Shown here in pieces: positions 1-14,100 of a DNA stretch of 64,000 nucleotides. The notes under the pieces were generated by a model. The model was not told where the DNA came from and searched no databases. It was given only the letters and a program-made list of their open reading frames with translations. The stretch is from contig NC_052018.1 in NCBI RefSeq assembly GCF_015832195.1, forward strand, positions 56,481,666 through 56,545,665, read 5' to 3'. Numbering within the stretch: position 1 is the first letter of the stretch; each line of letters starts with the position of its first letter. Source of the DNA: Motacilla alba alba. Its lineage: Eukaryota > Chordata > Aves > Passeriformes > Motacillidae. A program made the position numbers and the translations under genes.

Positions 1-2693
1 ACACAGCTGAAGGGTGAAAAATTACTTGTACCCTTTCAGTTCCAAGCAGATGAAGCCTCCCACTGGACAGCATCCTTGCCTGCCACTGAATGTGGAGAAA
101 ACAAAAAGATACCTCTTAATTAGATATCAGTTTTTCATTTTCAAATCTAGCAATGTCAATGGTCCTTAATACAAGAATTCTTTAGGTATTTACTTCAACA
201 GAAGACACAGCAAGAAAAACAAGCCAGCAACATCATGTGATGAACACACACAAGACACTGGAGGAAGAAGAAAATCAGCTGTTGAGCACAGAGCCAGTTG
301 CTCAAATGGAACCAGAAAGAAAAGTGTCTATATCCCCAGAGCACTGAGAGAGGATTGTTCCTCCAAGAAAGCCAGAAGAAGATTAATAAATCCAGGACCT
401 CTGATGAACATTATGACTTTGTGCTTTATGAAATCCATAGGAATAGGAGTGTAGCACTTTTACAGATCACCTTTCCCAGTTACAAACACATAGTAGCAGA
501 GAACTATTAGTAAATTCAGAATATTTTGGTCAGAGGTTGTTGAAAGACAATTAAGTCTGTCTCCACAGCTCACAACCTCCTCCATATTACTGCCTTATAA
601 TTCAGGGTCCATCTGCATCTGTCAGGCAGGAGTATGCAGACATCTCCTTTGACAGCAAGATCACACAATCTATTTTACAACACACCCTGCTAACAATTTT
701 TGCAGGGGTTGTGGTGTGCTTCACAATTGTTCATGTGCTACCTTGATGCATTTTGCTATTTATAAAGACACCCAAATAACATACACTGTTTAAACTCCTC
801 TTTAGGCTGGAAGATGGAGTGCAATAAATCAAAATAAAAATGACCTGATAGTGAAAGTTTAACATTGATCTTAGCTATCACTTGTGCCTTTTAAAAATTT
901 TCTTCCTGGTCTTTACACTAATGTCAAAAAACATGATGTACAAGAAATTCAACATCCCAAGTTAAAAGTATATTTTATGAACAGTTGAACAAAATTATTA
1001 TATCATCAAAGCATTGTTGGAATGTAGATTAAGTTAAGCACATGGTATAAATGCATATCCTTAGACAAAAAGGCTTATCTAATCATTATGTTTCTTTAGA
1101 TTCCACTGTAAACTTTTAAAAACCTTTTACTATAATAAATAGTTGGTGATTCAAGGCAGCTTTCTCTGCACTCAACAGCCACTGATCTGTGTTGTGTGAC
1201 AAGATCACAACTTCACATGACCCAATGTGATTGAGCTTTGCAAATGCTGTTATGAATCTCATGATATAGCTCATATTTTTCTGTGATAACACCAGCTCCT
1301 GGAGTCATATGAACAAGTATGAATCTGTTTGGGTTTCCTGCTTCATAAGAAAGCATATCTTCATCCCACATTTTGGGAAGATGAAGTTGAAAGATCTGAA
1401 ATGATTAGAAAACACACAAGATCCTAATACTTAATTTTTTTTTTACCCCTAGGTATGCTTAGATTCCACTTCTTGTTGTACTCCATACCTTTTTTACAGT
1501 GCAAGAGATTATAGCTATGTTTATCATTTCCTCATTTTGTGACACCGAAAAAATGTCACTGTACAAAAAACTGCCTCACTTCGGTAGTGCTGAAGGGGAG
1601 AGGTCCATTTTGATTCGGTTTAATATCTTAGCAAAAGACCAGTGGAAGAGCTAATTACGATACTTTTCATTAGCATAATCACAACACTGTCTTTCTGTGG
1701 TAGATTCTTTTGCTTTGTTCTTTCATATTGTTCTCCTCTTCATTTATGTAGATCTGTATTCATTTCACAAGCAGCTTCTCTCTGAATCTATTGTTCAACT
1801 GCTCATTGTCCTATTCTCCACTTCTTTTCAAAGGTTCCAAATACATGTGAAAAGATTTGATGCTCCAAAGAGATGCATATACTTGATATGTTCTGAGATG
1901 TCCATCACATTCTTAGTTTCCTAAACAACAAGGACAACAAACCAGAAAGGATCAGTGTACCTGAGCACACCCCTGTTATTACCAAGCACCAGCTGAGTAA
2001 TGCTAAACTTGCCTAATGTCTCTGACGAAAAAACATCATGACAAGCTATGGAAAGGCAGAATGACACTTAACTCATTTTCCATTACTTCCCTGCCAGCTT
2101 CTGATGGTGTGCAGTGATACAGCTCACCAGTGTGTGGAATGACTCTTCTGTTTGTAGCTGCTCTCAGTGCCAAGGCCCACAGATGTTCAGATTTTTCCCC
2201 ATGTGGATGGGATATGAGATACAATCTTGCCTTCACATCTAGTCCTGAGAGAAACCAGAGGCAAAGTCTACAAGGCAAAAAGGGACCCTCCTTTTTGAAG
2301 AACTGGTCATAAGGGGTTAAAGTGGGGGGAAGGACCAGGGGGGAGTCAGACTCAGGCCTAGAGCTCCCTCAGAAATTATGGCCCAGGAATAAAATAATTT
2401 CTCACTGATCTTTTCATAGAATTTCTGCAGATAGAAGGATGCGTGTCTTTCTCTTTGGAACACTCTTGGTGATTTGGGAGAAAAATAACTAGGAAACTAA
2501 TAAATTTCAAAATATGCCTATTTAGCTCAGGGCATGCAAGTACAAGGAGCATTTCAGTGAGAGAGGGCAAAACTGGAGTCAAATAAGTGCTACACACCCC
2601 TGAGTTAAAACTGATTGAAATAAGAGTAGTAAAAGACAGTTAGATCTGCATAAAAGGAAAGCATGAGAAAGAAGGAGTTATTGGTCAAATGTG
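1..2693. other. Unique AT-rich sequence, no gene seen
   Basis: No recognisable coding region, repeat family or RNA gene. Open frames here are all about 60-80 codons and their translations look like chance frames. Homopolymer runs are short. Nothing supports a promoter or CpG island. Confidence 0.6.
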
Positions 2694-2810
2694 GGAGAGG
2701 AGAGGAGAGGAGAGGAGAGGAGAGGAGAGGAGAGGAGAGGAGAGGAGAGGAGAGGAGAGGAGAGGAGAGGAGAGGAGAGGAGAGGAGAGGAGAGGAGAGG
2801 AGAGGAGAGG
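2694..2810 (+). repeat. Perfect (AGAGG)23 pentanucleotide microsatellite
   Basis: The pentamer AGAGG repeats 23 times without error from 2696 to 2810, with two further G at the left edge. The + strand is purine-only for 117 bases. The open frames crossing it, which translate as Arg-Gly-Glu-Glu repeats, come from the array and are not a gene. A purine-only mirror-like tract of this length can in principle form triplex (H-DNA) or weak G-rich structures; that is inference. The lack of any interruption suggests a young or still-changing array. Confidence 0.98.
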
Positions 2811-5122
2811 TTTGGTGGCTTTATTCAACTCCTCCTTCCATTGGTGTGATCTGGCTCATGGATATGTCCTGCTCTCCAGATATACTCAGCATGTTCCCCA
2901 GGAGGCCAGGAGGCAGAGTGGGAGGTACCTTATCACCTGCTTCTCCAACCCACATAAGATCAAATCAAGATCTATCAAGATTCAAAACTGGTTCTAACTC
3001 ACTTTTAATTTTTTTACTGCTTTCAACATAAGTGTAAGGAAGAGTCATTTGTCAGTGTATACCCAGATACACATACACATGCATAGGTATGTGTGTATCT
3101 GCACACATGTATATAATGTGCATGCACATATGCAAGTGCACTTATATCTACATATTACGTTGCATTCTTATATGCCTATCAAAACAATTTCAGACAATTC
3201 AAACCAGTGCGAGGGAGCCAATTTGAACAGCTGAAAACCTATCAATAAACATAGATTGACTGGCAGGATTTCATATATGGATAAGACATCATGGGTTAGA
3301 GCTACTCACAGCTTTTTACAATGGTATTTCTCAATGGACTTTTTCTTTCCCTAAATGCAAATAACTTTATTTACCTTCACAGAACGGTATTTACCTTTGC
3401 AGAAATACAGATTAATGTGTTTGCTTATTTGTTATCAGCTCTGCCTTGTGTCCTGGGACAGGACCATTTGCTGCTTTACTCGGCCAAGACCAACAGCTGA
3501 AACAGCGCGTTGCTCTAGGAGCAGCTTTTCCCAGCTGCACACGGCAGTGTAAGAGCGCCTTCTATGCCTAGGCAAAAGAAATGCAAGGCAGAAAAAACAT
3601 GGAATACTTGAGTCTACAGAAGTAAAGCCCATGTCTCTTGGGCGCAAGTTGTTCTATTCTTAAATCAGAAGAAAGGAGGGTGGAAGAGCTTTCTCTCTGT
3701 TAAAGGAAATGGGTCAGACTCGTCCTCAAGGTAGAAGGATGTAGCTGTCATCTTTGGAGTACGATTACTGTACTTCGTACTGCAGCGTAGGCGTAGTTCT
3801 CTGAGGAGTCTCAGTTCTATTGCCAATTAAATTTTAAAATAAATTTTTAAAATATTTATCATTTTCTCTGTGGCTTTTAAGGACCTATATGGACATTAAT
3901 GTGGCCGCTTCACAGGGCAAAATGCCAAAGAGATGTGTGAAGAAGCTCTCATTACAGAGCACTATTTTTTCTCCTGGATCACTTCAGTGAGTCAGTTTCC
4001 CAGGCAGCTTCACAAGCAGCTGTACTTGCACAACTAAAGCAGCAGCAAGCTGTGGTGGAAAGATACAAAAACCAAACACACAAGCAGAAAGAACAAAGGA
4101 CAGGAGCTACCTAAACCAACACAATGCCATTGCATATAAAACTAAGTAGAATTTGGACATTCAATAGCCTCCTAGGCGAGAGTTAATTCCTAAGATGGAA
4201 ACCCATGTTCTTCTTGATGGACAGACCACCTAGTAAAGTTATGGCTTGGCAAAGCCTAAGGAATATTTTTGAGCTGCACAGTTTGAGCTGCACAAATATG
4301 CCATGTCAATGGGACAACCTGCATCCTTAAAGCAGAGTGTCTTGGCAGCTGAACTTACTGTAACTCATATACAAAGGGTACAGAGTTAATTCAATTGAAA
4401 TCAACTGCACAGTACTCTTGAATTTCCATGCAACAGTTTTACCTTGACTTCAGACTCCCAATAATCCTTCAATTTACTTTTTCTGTACACCTTGATTTTG
4501 GTATAAAGACTCTTAATCCATACATGATTTCCATATGAACAGAAATAATTATAGTCAGAGTGAGTTACTTTTCTACTTTTCTCTGTCCTTCCATCATTCT
4601 AGTACATTCAGTACCTCCAGTCCTTACCCATTAGTAAATTCTTCTGAGATACAGCTTTCATGGAGCTGAAGGCACTGTAGCAATACCACTTTGCACACCT
4701 AACTGCTGTCTGTATACTTTTAGCCAAGACAAGAGTACTGAGCCCACACTATTGTCCTTACATACCCTAGAGGAGATTTACTAGCCAAACTATCCTGGAA
4801 AACTCTCTTAGTAGAAATGAGACATATACCAGCAAAGTATTTCCCCTCCCTAGAGCTTACACAAAAGCTTTCCACATCAGTTCCAGGTCTCATCCAGGCA
4901 GTTCCTTTATTCCGTTGTCTGCCTCATGACACAGGTGTGGTCTACTTTTCCCAGAACATTACTCTTGTTTGGAAGCACAATAGGTGAGATGATAGACCAG
5001 CAAAAGCCATATTCTAAATATCACTGAATATCATCTGAAATGCCCTCTCACTGATTGCAAAATAGAAGATTTAGTGTAACCTCTAAAGGATGTTTTCCTG
5101 GCAGTTAGTAAAGTAATCTCAG
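2811..5122. other. Unique sequence with a decayed CA/TG patch
   Basis: No gene recognised. About 3050-3170 is rich in CA, TG and TATA steps (cacatacacatgcatagg-like), which reads as a heavily mutated dinucleotide array. A 14-base near-perfect tandem pair (TTTGAGCTGCACAG/A) lies near 4268-4295. The remainder looks like single-copy sequence. Confidence 0.55.
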
Positions 5123-5138
5123 ACACACACACACACAC
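5123..5138. repeat. (AC)8 dinucleotide microsatellite
   Basis: Eight uninterrupted AC units. It is short and may be polymorphic. Confidence 0.9.
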
Positions 5139-8100
5139 ATGGAAGGATAGGATATAAAACTCAGAGTTAAGGCAAGGTGTCGCCACAGGCTCCCAGCTGG
5201 GTAATAATTTGCATTGACTCCATGCTTCTCAGAAGGCTGATCAATCACTTTATTATACTAAACTTATTAAGAAACCCATCACCCTCACAGACAGTCATAA
5301 TACAGGTGGACCAAATTGGTCCTTCATTCTAAACACCATCACCATTGACCAGTTAAGAAACCACCCTTTGGTAAATCTCCATAACACATTCCACATGCTT
5401 ACAACAACAGAAGCAGCAAGGGAAGATAAGAATTGTTTATAATTCTTTTCTCTGATCTGCTCACAGCTTTCCCAGGACAATGCCTGGGAACATTGTGCGT
5501 TACTGTCTGTGGCCAGAGAGCTGCTGCCCCCCAAGGCATAGATTTTTAAACTTAATAGAGCCTTTTCAAAATGCATCTGCCTCAAAGGAGAAGAAAGATG
5601 TGACTGGCTGAGCTGTACAAAATTTCAATCATATAATGCTTCAAGTATTTTGGCCAGTCCCGTCTTCATCTATGACACTGGCTTTTCTATAGACATTTTC
5701 ATCTTACTGAAAATTAATAATAGAGGTTTTTTTTAAAAAACCACTTTCATTGTAGGCTGCAGGCAAGGGATGGTATGTGATCTGTTGTCAACCACAATGA
5801 AACAAGAGGCAAGAAAACAGTTCCTATGCAATCTTGGGCTTTTATTTCCCCCCCTACATTTATGTGTTTCAAGCTGACCACCCTTTAGACAACAGTGCAG
5901 TTATTCATCCAGGGAAGGCTGGAGACAAATTGGTTCATGTTTTAAAAGAGTGATGAGAGGTGGCTGTTATGTAAATTTCATAATACTCAGCATCCTACCT
6001 CTGTTACTTATTTGATCATCACAAAGCAATCCAGTTTGATTTTAAACACAGCATATTATTCACATAAATCTGAGACAAATAATTTTTTTTCTTTTCTGTC
6101 ACTTCACCTCTTAACTTCATGTGTGGGCAAGGAGTTCTACTTCTCTCTTCCTCTTCATCTATCTTGTTGATTGATTCTGAAAATTCTTTGGAGCCATTTC
6201 TGGACTATATTTCATGTACAGGTCCCTTCAGCTGAAAGATGTCCTAAGCTTCCCTGCAAATTCTCTGCATCACTGTACAATACTAATAATTAAATGTGCT
6301 TGAAGAAAATTGGTCTGACCAAGACAAAGGTGGTAACTGGTGATTTAGCAAGCAGTTAGTTGGCTTAAAATTACTCTCTCAGATCTCTCACAGGGTTAGT
6401 TAGGTATACAACTTGAGGAGTTTTGTTATTCTTGGAATATATTACCAGAAATAATTCAAATGTAAAAGCTCTTGTGGAAGACAGGTAGAATTGAGGAGCT
6501 GCCATATGATCAAAACAAACAAAAAAAACCCAAACAACACAGCATTTTCTCAACATTTTTTGAGGTAAGCGTAAAGATGGAGAGTTTAAATAATTGCTTC
6601 CATCTGAGAGATCCCAATCTCTAATCTTAAGCGATGAGGGAGTTACCCTAAATGCTATGTTCTACAAAGTTTCAGTTACCTAATTACACAGCTAGTGTAT
6701 TCAGGAATGCCCAGGTAAATTTTTCAGCTTGGAACACTGTTCAATAAATCTTAGGAAACTATATAAAAAGAGTAGAGCCAAAAGTTAATATTTCAAAGAC
6801 TAATGAAGTTTTTGATACTGTGGAGCTTTACTTTGGCCCATGAATACTTACATTAAAAACCTGTCTCAGACTGAGAGAAAACAGCCTAGTTTTTACAGCG
6901 CTTACTTGAAACTTTGAAGATCCGTAGTGAATTCATTATTCCACCACTAGGCACCATTTTACCCACTTACTGAGAAAATTTATGCAGGGTAAATCAAGAA
7001 AGTCTGCAGTTTTCAGAGACAGAGTTATCTATTTCTAACTATTTCAAGCTGTCTCTAGAGACATGAATCTGCTCAGTTCTGCATTCTGTGGCTCACTTTT
7101 GAAGGGTTAGTTCATTTTTTTGTGCATAACAGATTGCAAACCCACATCTCCACGCACTGAGACGAAAACCTTTCCAACTCTGTACAGAAGCCCTGCAACA
7201 ATGAGACAAAAGAGTCAAGATTCATCTGGGGAAGATATGACAAAGGAAAAATTTGGAATTGGTATTCTTCCAGGTTCATCTGGGAAGAAGGAAACCTTGT
7301 ACCTATGAAAGCTTTTTACATTTTCTATTGGAAGGTTATTGGATAAAGAAGCAGAAATCTGTCCACCCATGGATTTAAACCTCCCCATTACCTTGAAGTC
7401 TCTGCCATAGAATCGTAAGTAAATTTCAAAAATTAAATAGAGGAATTATTCAATTAAGCATAGCAACACTAAAGAGACCAGTGCCAGAGTGTCTGTGCAA
7501 ACAATGGCCTATTGCATCTTGGCCATGCCCTTAAACATTCCCGGGTGCCTAAAACTGCCAGAAGACAGTGTATGCTGTGTGTTTAGTATTTTGGGGAACT
7601 ATGGTCTCCCAATGGCAGCACTCCATCAACACAATGTTGTAGGTAGCACCCAACAGAAAGACTGTAGCATGCTTAGCTGTAAAGAGTCTCAAACATAAAT
7701 AAGGATTCTACTTTCCTCTCACTGCTTGGGGAGATCATACAGACTATTTTTCACAGCCTCCAACTAATACTGCTGCAAACACCAACATTTGAATGAAGCC
7801 CATTAAAAATCAGACTTGGATTGCATTGGAACAATTATGGCAAAACTTCTTTCAGGCCCTCTGTGTATTCCACAGCATATGCAAGCATGGTCACAGTGGC
7901 ATTAATAACCAAATTCGCTTAGACCAAAGCTGTCTTTGTGTTTGTTTAGTGTGCTGTGGAGTGCTTGCAGACATACCTTGCATACCTACCCTACCTAAGC
8001 CCCTGACTCAGATGTACTTTCTGTGCTTGGGAAACACATGTAGCTTCACTGAGTGGGAACCTATCTCTTCATTCCCTTTCGTCAGTCCTTGAGAAAGATA

Positions 8101-11100
8101 AGAAAAGTGTATCACAAGGTTTGGGTACAAGTGATGTTATCTGGCAAATTTTCTGCAAAAGCTGCCAAGGACAGTAAGGATAAACCAAGACCTGACATTT
8201 CTAGTACAGAAAACCAAATGGAAAAGAGGAAGAAGTTCACATGGAAGCTGTAGTTATGCCATGCAATATAGGGCACCGCACTATAGTGAAGTGCCCACAT
8301 ATGGTGCATAAAGCTACACCACAGAAGATGCAACAGACACACATATGTACATTTATTTTACTGTTTTGACAATTACCTTCAAAAAAACTCTTATGAATTC
8401 CACTGTATTAGCATGGAAGCATGTCAGAAACCTTTTAACTTTACCTAGATAAGTAATTGCATGATGGGGTTCTTGTTTGTTTGCATTTCTTTGAATCAGT
8501 AGCACGGAATGTACCAGAATATCAGACCACAAAACATTCCTGACATTTTTGAAAAAACATGTTTTTATACTGCTGCTGTCAATCTTTCAGGTGACCATTT
8601 CTTACCTGTTCACACAAACAGCCCCCAAATAAAGTAGGGAAACCCCACCTAAGTGGTTACAGGCTTTATGTACGTGCACAACAGCACTGGAGGTAAGTTC
8701 CACATACACATAGAAGTGACCTACAGAACCCCCCTGCCATGCCGGAAACTAATTTTATCCTGTATATTTTGATAGGTATTTGATTCTTCTTTTTTTTTTC
8801 CTCTTTGGCTGTAGCACATTTATCTTTATTTGCAGGTATGTGTGCACATACTGCATACATACAGATGTATAAAAACAAGTGAGGCAAGTCTTCAGTAGAT
8901 TAAATGTTATGGCAATGCACTTAAATGGAATCAGATGCAGAAATTTTCAGGCGCAGGTCAATGTTTAACATCATTAATGCGATTCTTCAGCTGTGCTCAT
9001 AAATATATGCACCAAGAAACCCTTCTAAATCCTGCAATCTTTGTTGAATTTTTCCCCTCCAAATTGTAGGAAAGTAGGGTACCATTACCATGCAAAAACC
9101 CCAAAGCCGAGTTCAGGATTGATGTGTTCAAGAGAGGCATTGCTTAATAGGCCTCAGTGCCCACTTGTTTCAGCTAGCTGCAGAAATATAATTTCTTTTC
9201 AGTTTCTTTCCTTTCTTCTTACATTGTCATTATGATTAATTGCCTCCAACTCCATAAATCTCTGCAGTTTTCAATATATTCATAAAAAGTAACTCACCAA
9301 ATAGTAAGTTCCAATAATATTTTTCTGTCACAGTTGCCACAGTCTGTCTTAGAACTTATCCTGCTGACTGCTTTCCTAGTTGAGGCCAGAAATGAGAAGA
9401 TATAATACTAGTTGGTGGCTGGTTTACAAAGTATTTTTTTACTCAAGAGAATACAAATATACAGAATAAACAATAGCAGCTTCCTAAAACTTGAAAAATC
9501 CTCATGAACTTTGATTTCCCAAAAAAAATAATATGTGTAGAGAGAGCTGGCTGTACCAATCCATTAGTGTAATCAACATAAAATAAGATGGCAAAAATTC
9601 ACACTTGGAACCAGGAGCTGGTCCCCAGGACTCCACTAGCCATCACTATTCAAATTAATATCCCAGGTGATTTGAAATAAGGAGTTAAGACTTGTCAAAA
9701 TACATGATTAGATATGATTGTTCCTCTTCCACTGCTGCCAGCTAGTGAGAAAATTCCACATAGTCTATTCACATAATTTAAGGCCTGAAGTGACTACTCG
9801 GTTATTTGTTGTTCCCTCTAGTACATCGCATGTGAATCAGTTTTATCCAATTGTCCCTGTGCTAAACTCATGAACCTGCCAAAAGAAAGGCATTGGATTC
9901 TGATTTGAAGAATTTAAAGGGCAGCAAATCCACTTCCTAGCTTGTCCTGGAGGTTTATGTACTTCACTAATGAAATTGAAATTTGTGCAGGATCAGCTGC
10001 TAGCATTCACTCTGCTGCCTTCCTCCCCTGTGCCTTTTTATAGCTAGCATGTGCTTCCTAGGAAGACAGATTTCAATCAAACCACCTCCCAGACACTTCT
10101 ATATCCACCTGCAGAGTGTATTCTTCAGCCTTCAAGATCGCTTGCATGCATCTATCCTGCTGTCTTCAGTTTCTCATCCACCTGTTTTCCAAACAGCCTC
10201 CGTGCTGACTGCCAAAACCGAGCAGCACTGTCACAGAGGGAGAAGCTATGTCCCTGGTCCTGTTGTTTTGAAGAGCCCAGCACAGCTTTAGCTGGCACAC
10301 TTTCTGCAGGGGGTTGTTGCTGAAATATCTGCACCGACACCTCTCCAAGTCCAAAGTCCATGTTCTGCAGCCATCTCCAGCTTTCTTTGGTCCTGGATTG
10401 TACTGTCATTGGAAAATGGCTGAACAGCCTTGCTTATCACATTGTTGCTCTCCTTCAATTTAACAGTCTGCTGATTCCTGTATTATCTCCACATTTTCTC
10501 AGTAATGAACTTAGACTGTTGCTAAAAATAAGCACTAGTTTCAGTCTTATGACTGTCTTGAAACTATCTTGCATAATCTATGAGGGCTCCTCATTTGCAG
10601 AGTTGTAGGATTTTTCTTTAACCTTGATTTTGACCTATAACACCACTTCCATACGAAACAGTACTAACATATAAATCAGAATGCAATAGTGCTGGCAGAA
10701 CATCTCAACAGCCACTGATCACACTGATGAACATCAGTCATCTCTTTAGCCAACTTTTCCATGTTATATTAGTACAAGTTAACTATGCCTACTGGCTTTA
10801 AAAGATTTGCCATAGATATTTGCCATCATCCTTCTCTGATAGTAAAGATTTGTAAGAGTCTCCACCAGGTGAAAATGAATTATTCTTTTTAACACGTACA
10901 CAGAGCTATATTTAATGGGGTATTTTCTTCCCTTTCCAAATATTCACCTAGTAATGTGTCACCTAATTTTCAAAATTTACTTTATTGCTCAGGTATTTAT
11001 GCTCTTAATCCTTTGTTTTCATTAAACTTGTTTTTTCTCTTTTTTCTTTTGTTTCCCTAATAATATTTTTTGCTTTTACATAACCTGCCATTTGTTTGAT

Positions 11101-11129
11101 TACTATATAATTCTGTAGAATTTTTTTGC
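5139..11129. other. Unique AT-rich sequence, no gene seen
   Basis: No repeat family or gene recognised. An A-rich patch with AAC steps lies near 6515-6540 and a T-run near 8789-8800. The minus-strand open frame at 5295-5585 (96 codons) and the overlapping frames near 10050-10410 have no recognisable domain and no convincing splice context. Confidence 0.55.
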
Positions 11130-11161
11130 ATGTGCATAGATATATACATATCTATGCACAT
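11130..11161. repeat. 14-bp perfect inverted repeat, 4-nt loop
   Basis: Left arm ATGTGCATAGATAT (11130-11143), loop ATAC, right arm ATATCTATGCACAT (11148-11161). The arms are perfectly complementary. The arm is AT-rich and could be a chance product of TATA/CATA-rich sequence or a small hairpin or cruciform. It sits between T-rich tracts. Confidence 0.9.
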
Positions 11162-14100
11162 ATAAATTTTTTTCCACTTCATCTTTGAGTAATGAAGTCT
11201 TTTTCTTTCTGGCTATTTGGCTGTTTCTTTCTGGCTGCTACTTCTGAGAGTCAGCAAGCTGTATAGCTGTACCAAGAACACAGAAAGTAGTAGAGTCTTA
11301 AACAAGGGACATGTTTTCACTGACACAGACTTAGCAAAGCCTTATCTCTAATACAAAATCAAGAATCTCAATGATTGCATGAATTTTCGATTTCCTAGTT
11401 CAGAATATGACATACATAGTTCTCTGGGACTGCAATATGCTGGCCCATCCTGAACTACAAAAGACAGCAAGAGAGGAAGCTAAAGGCATTCTGTTTACTT
11501 CTTGCCCCTCTAAGTGCCCTCTCCTTGCAGCCAGGCACCTCCAAAGACAAAGCAATGCTAGTCAAGGCTGTACAAAGTGTTTTAACACAGGAAGAGACAT
11601 CAAAAGGGGAAAAAAAAACCACCACAACACCTTTAAGATCTTATAAATTGTGAAACTGAGGTGAAAAATATCTTTAACTGCTCAGAAGTCATTTCACAGG
11701 CAGTAGAATAAAGCCTTTGCTTACGTGCCGAAGGAAATCCAAAACCCAAGCTGAAGCAACCCATTCCCTGGCCAGTATAAAGTTTATAGACACAAGTCAC
11801 TTTCTTCTTTGTGCAGATAATGTGTCCAATAAAGCAAGTTTTTAAGTATTGCAGTCTGTCAGGGGACAGTGAATCCATCCAGTGATGAAGCATGGAATAT
11901 TTCACAAATTTCAACTCAGAAAAAAATAAAGGCATAGGGAGACAATTGTGAAGGATATATTGTAAACATTGGAAACTATTATCAGGTCAATTATCAGCCT
12001 ATCAGTGTCTCAGATACTCATTTATCTGTTCAGAACAGAAGCTAGTAATACAAGTCATGAATATCTCACCCACTCTTCAGCTTCCTCTGCCAAACCTTGC
12101 CATTCACCTCAAATGTTTGTGAAGTTTTGACTCAGAAACAAATCCAGTTATAACAATAATTTTTAAGCTTTTGTAAGAAAACAGTGGATTAATCATGAAA
12201 TAAATGTATTTATTCTGTTTGGTGTTTGGCCTTGCTTTCATTATCAGGAAATGGAGTATTTAAAAAGGATGATTAATTTCTTCCCAGCCCTCCCTCATAC
12301 TTTCCCACCAGGATGAAAAGCTCCATATCCCAGACATAAAGATTTGACATTTAGGAGAGCAAGAGATAAGTTAATAGCAAGGCCAGGTGCAACAGTGCTC
12401 CCTTGTCTACTTGTCTTTTCATTGTTCATAAGTAACTAGTACAGTGGTCCAAGGAGGAGCCCTTCCAGCAGAACTATCACAAGACTCATCTGAAAACAGA
12501 CTTTTTTTGCTTTTTTTTTTACCTCCTCCCACAAAGGACTTGTGTATTTTCATACTTAGATTTTTCAATGCCTGAGAAAGAGTCAAAATCACTCCTGTAT
12601 AGCAAATGAAGGTGTGTTAGAAGTACAGGTAGACAGCATTCCAGCATTCCACTCCAACCCCTCATTCCCAGTGAACAGTAGCTGTTAAGATATGACAACA
12701 GGAATTTTGGAGTTGTTCAGTGTGCCAGAGATCCAGCAGATTAAGTCACTTTTTATCCATCCGGTAATTTTCAACACTACCCACAGTTGCTAAATTAAAG
12801 CTGAGCGGGTCAGCTAGCCATATTACAATCTGTCCTTTTATTCAGCTTTCTAAAAATGCCTAATCTGACCAGAGCCTTGTGTAAACTCACTATCTAAAAA
12901 GCTAAGTCTTGTTTTAAAGGAAGGACTGCCTGTTCCCCCTGCAACCCTGTGTTTTATTTAACATGCATTATGAATCATGCAATGCTCCTGTGTCACTATT
13001 TTGCACCAGTCATTCTCAAGGATTTACAGGGAGTGGGCACAGATGATGTGACTGGATGAAGTAACATGGATTTGCAATTATCCCCTGGTATACACTTTCA
13101 GTCACTGGCATTAGGAAATGAGAGTTCATTGCACAGAGCTAAGCTGCTTTGGGAAAATACTCAGGAAACATGTGGAAGAGATATTAACAAAAGCATTTCA
13201 GCTACCCCTCACTGGTGCCAGATGCTGAGTAGCCAGCAGAAGCAAATTATTTTTAGATTGCTGCTCATCATCTGTCCTCGGGTCAAGAGTTTATGCCCTT
13301 CAGGGAGGGGAGGCATGGCACACTGGGAGGCAGCAGGGTGATGCTTCTCCTGTAGATTGAGCTTCCTTCGCTTTCCTTTCAAGTATATGATAGTCTTTAA
13401 TGAGAGTACTCTAGACGGGAGGAGAGTCTGTGGGTAGAAGCAAAGTCAGAGACTTGTGAACAGACAATTCATTTCTCTATTCTGTGTATCCAGCATTTTT
13501 CTGCCATGTTCCTACACCATGTACTGTATTAGATTTCAGGGCCCAGTTAACCAAAAAAGGTTCCTCTATATGGATAAATCCGTCATAGCTCTGGTTAATT
13601 TGCCACTAGATCCTGCTACAATGCTAATAAAAACGAAGACATTTTTCCAAGATCAAATGAATCCTCCTCAAAAACTGTAAAACCCCCGAAGAGAAACTTT
13701 TCTGGAGAGATAAGAGACTGTATAAGAAGCTGCAGTGAAAGGAACTACTTAAAATCCTGTGAGATCTCATATTGAACTAATATTGATATAACTTTTTAAT
13801 TATATGCTATCAAATGTGCTTCATATATTAAACACATATATTTACTCTTTCAGCAGGCCTGTTTTCACTGATATTTGGTGTACAAATGTTATTATTTGTA
13901 ATAGTGCTTACTCCTGTGCATAGTTTCACATTACACAAAGAAGAGAGGTATGCAAAGGTCCTAGGGTGAGAAGGAGAACCAGAACATTTCGTTCTTAGTC
14001 ACTGACTCAGCTTAAGGTCAATAGCAATCAAAGTTGTTTCCAGATGAGTGGAGTTCAATGGTTCATATGAAATAAATCATCACTCTAGGCAGTCAGATCC

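Noticed and set aside
2663..3031. 122-codon frame rich in Arg-Gly-Glu-Glu
   Set aside because: It is the translation of the AGAGG pentamer array, with random sequence on both sides.
3049..3170. CA/TG/TATA-rich stretch
   Set aside because: Considered as a hairpin or structured RNA. The pairing is scattered and fits a decayed dinucleotide repeat better.
5295..5585. 96-codon minus-strand frame
   Set aside because: Considered as a retroelement fragment, but no LTR, RT or gag motif is visible.
8815..8845. Acceptor-like TTTATTTGCAG directly followed by donor-like GTATGT
   Set aside because: The two sites share the same junction, leaving a zero-length exon, so it is probably chance.
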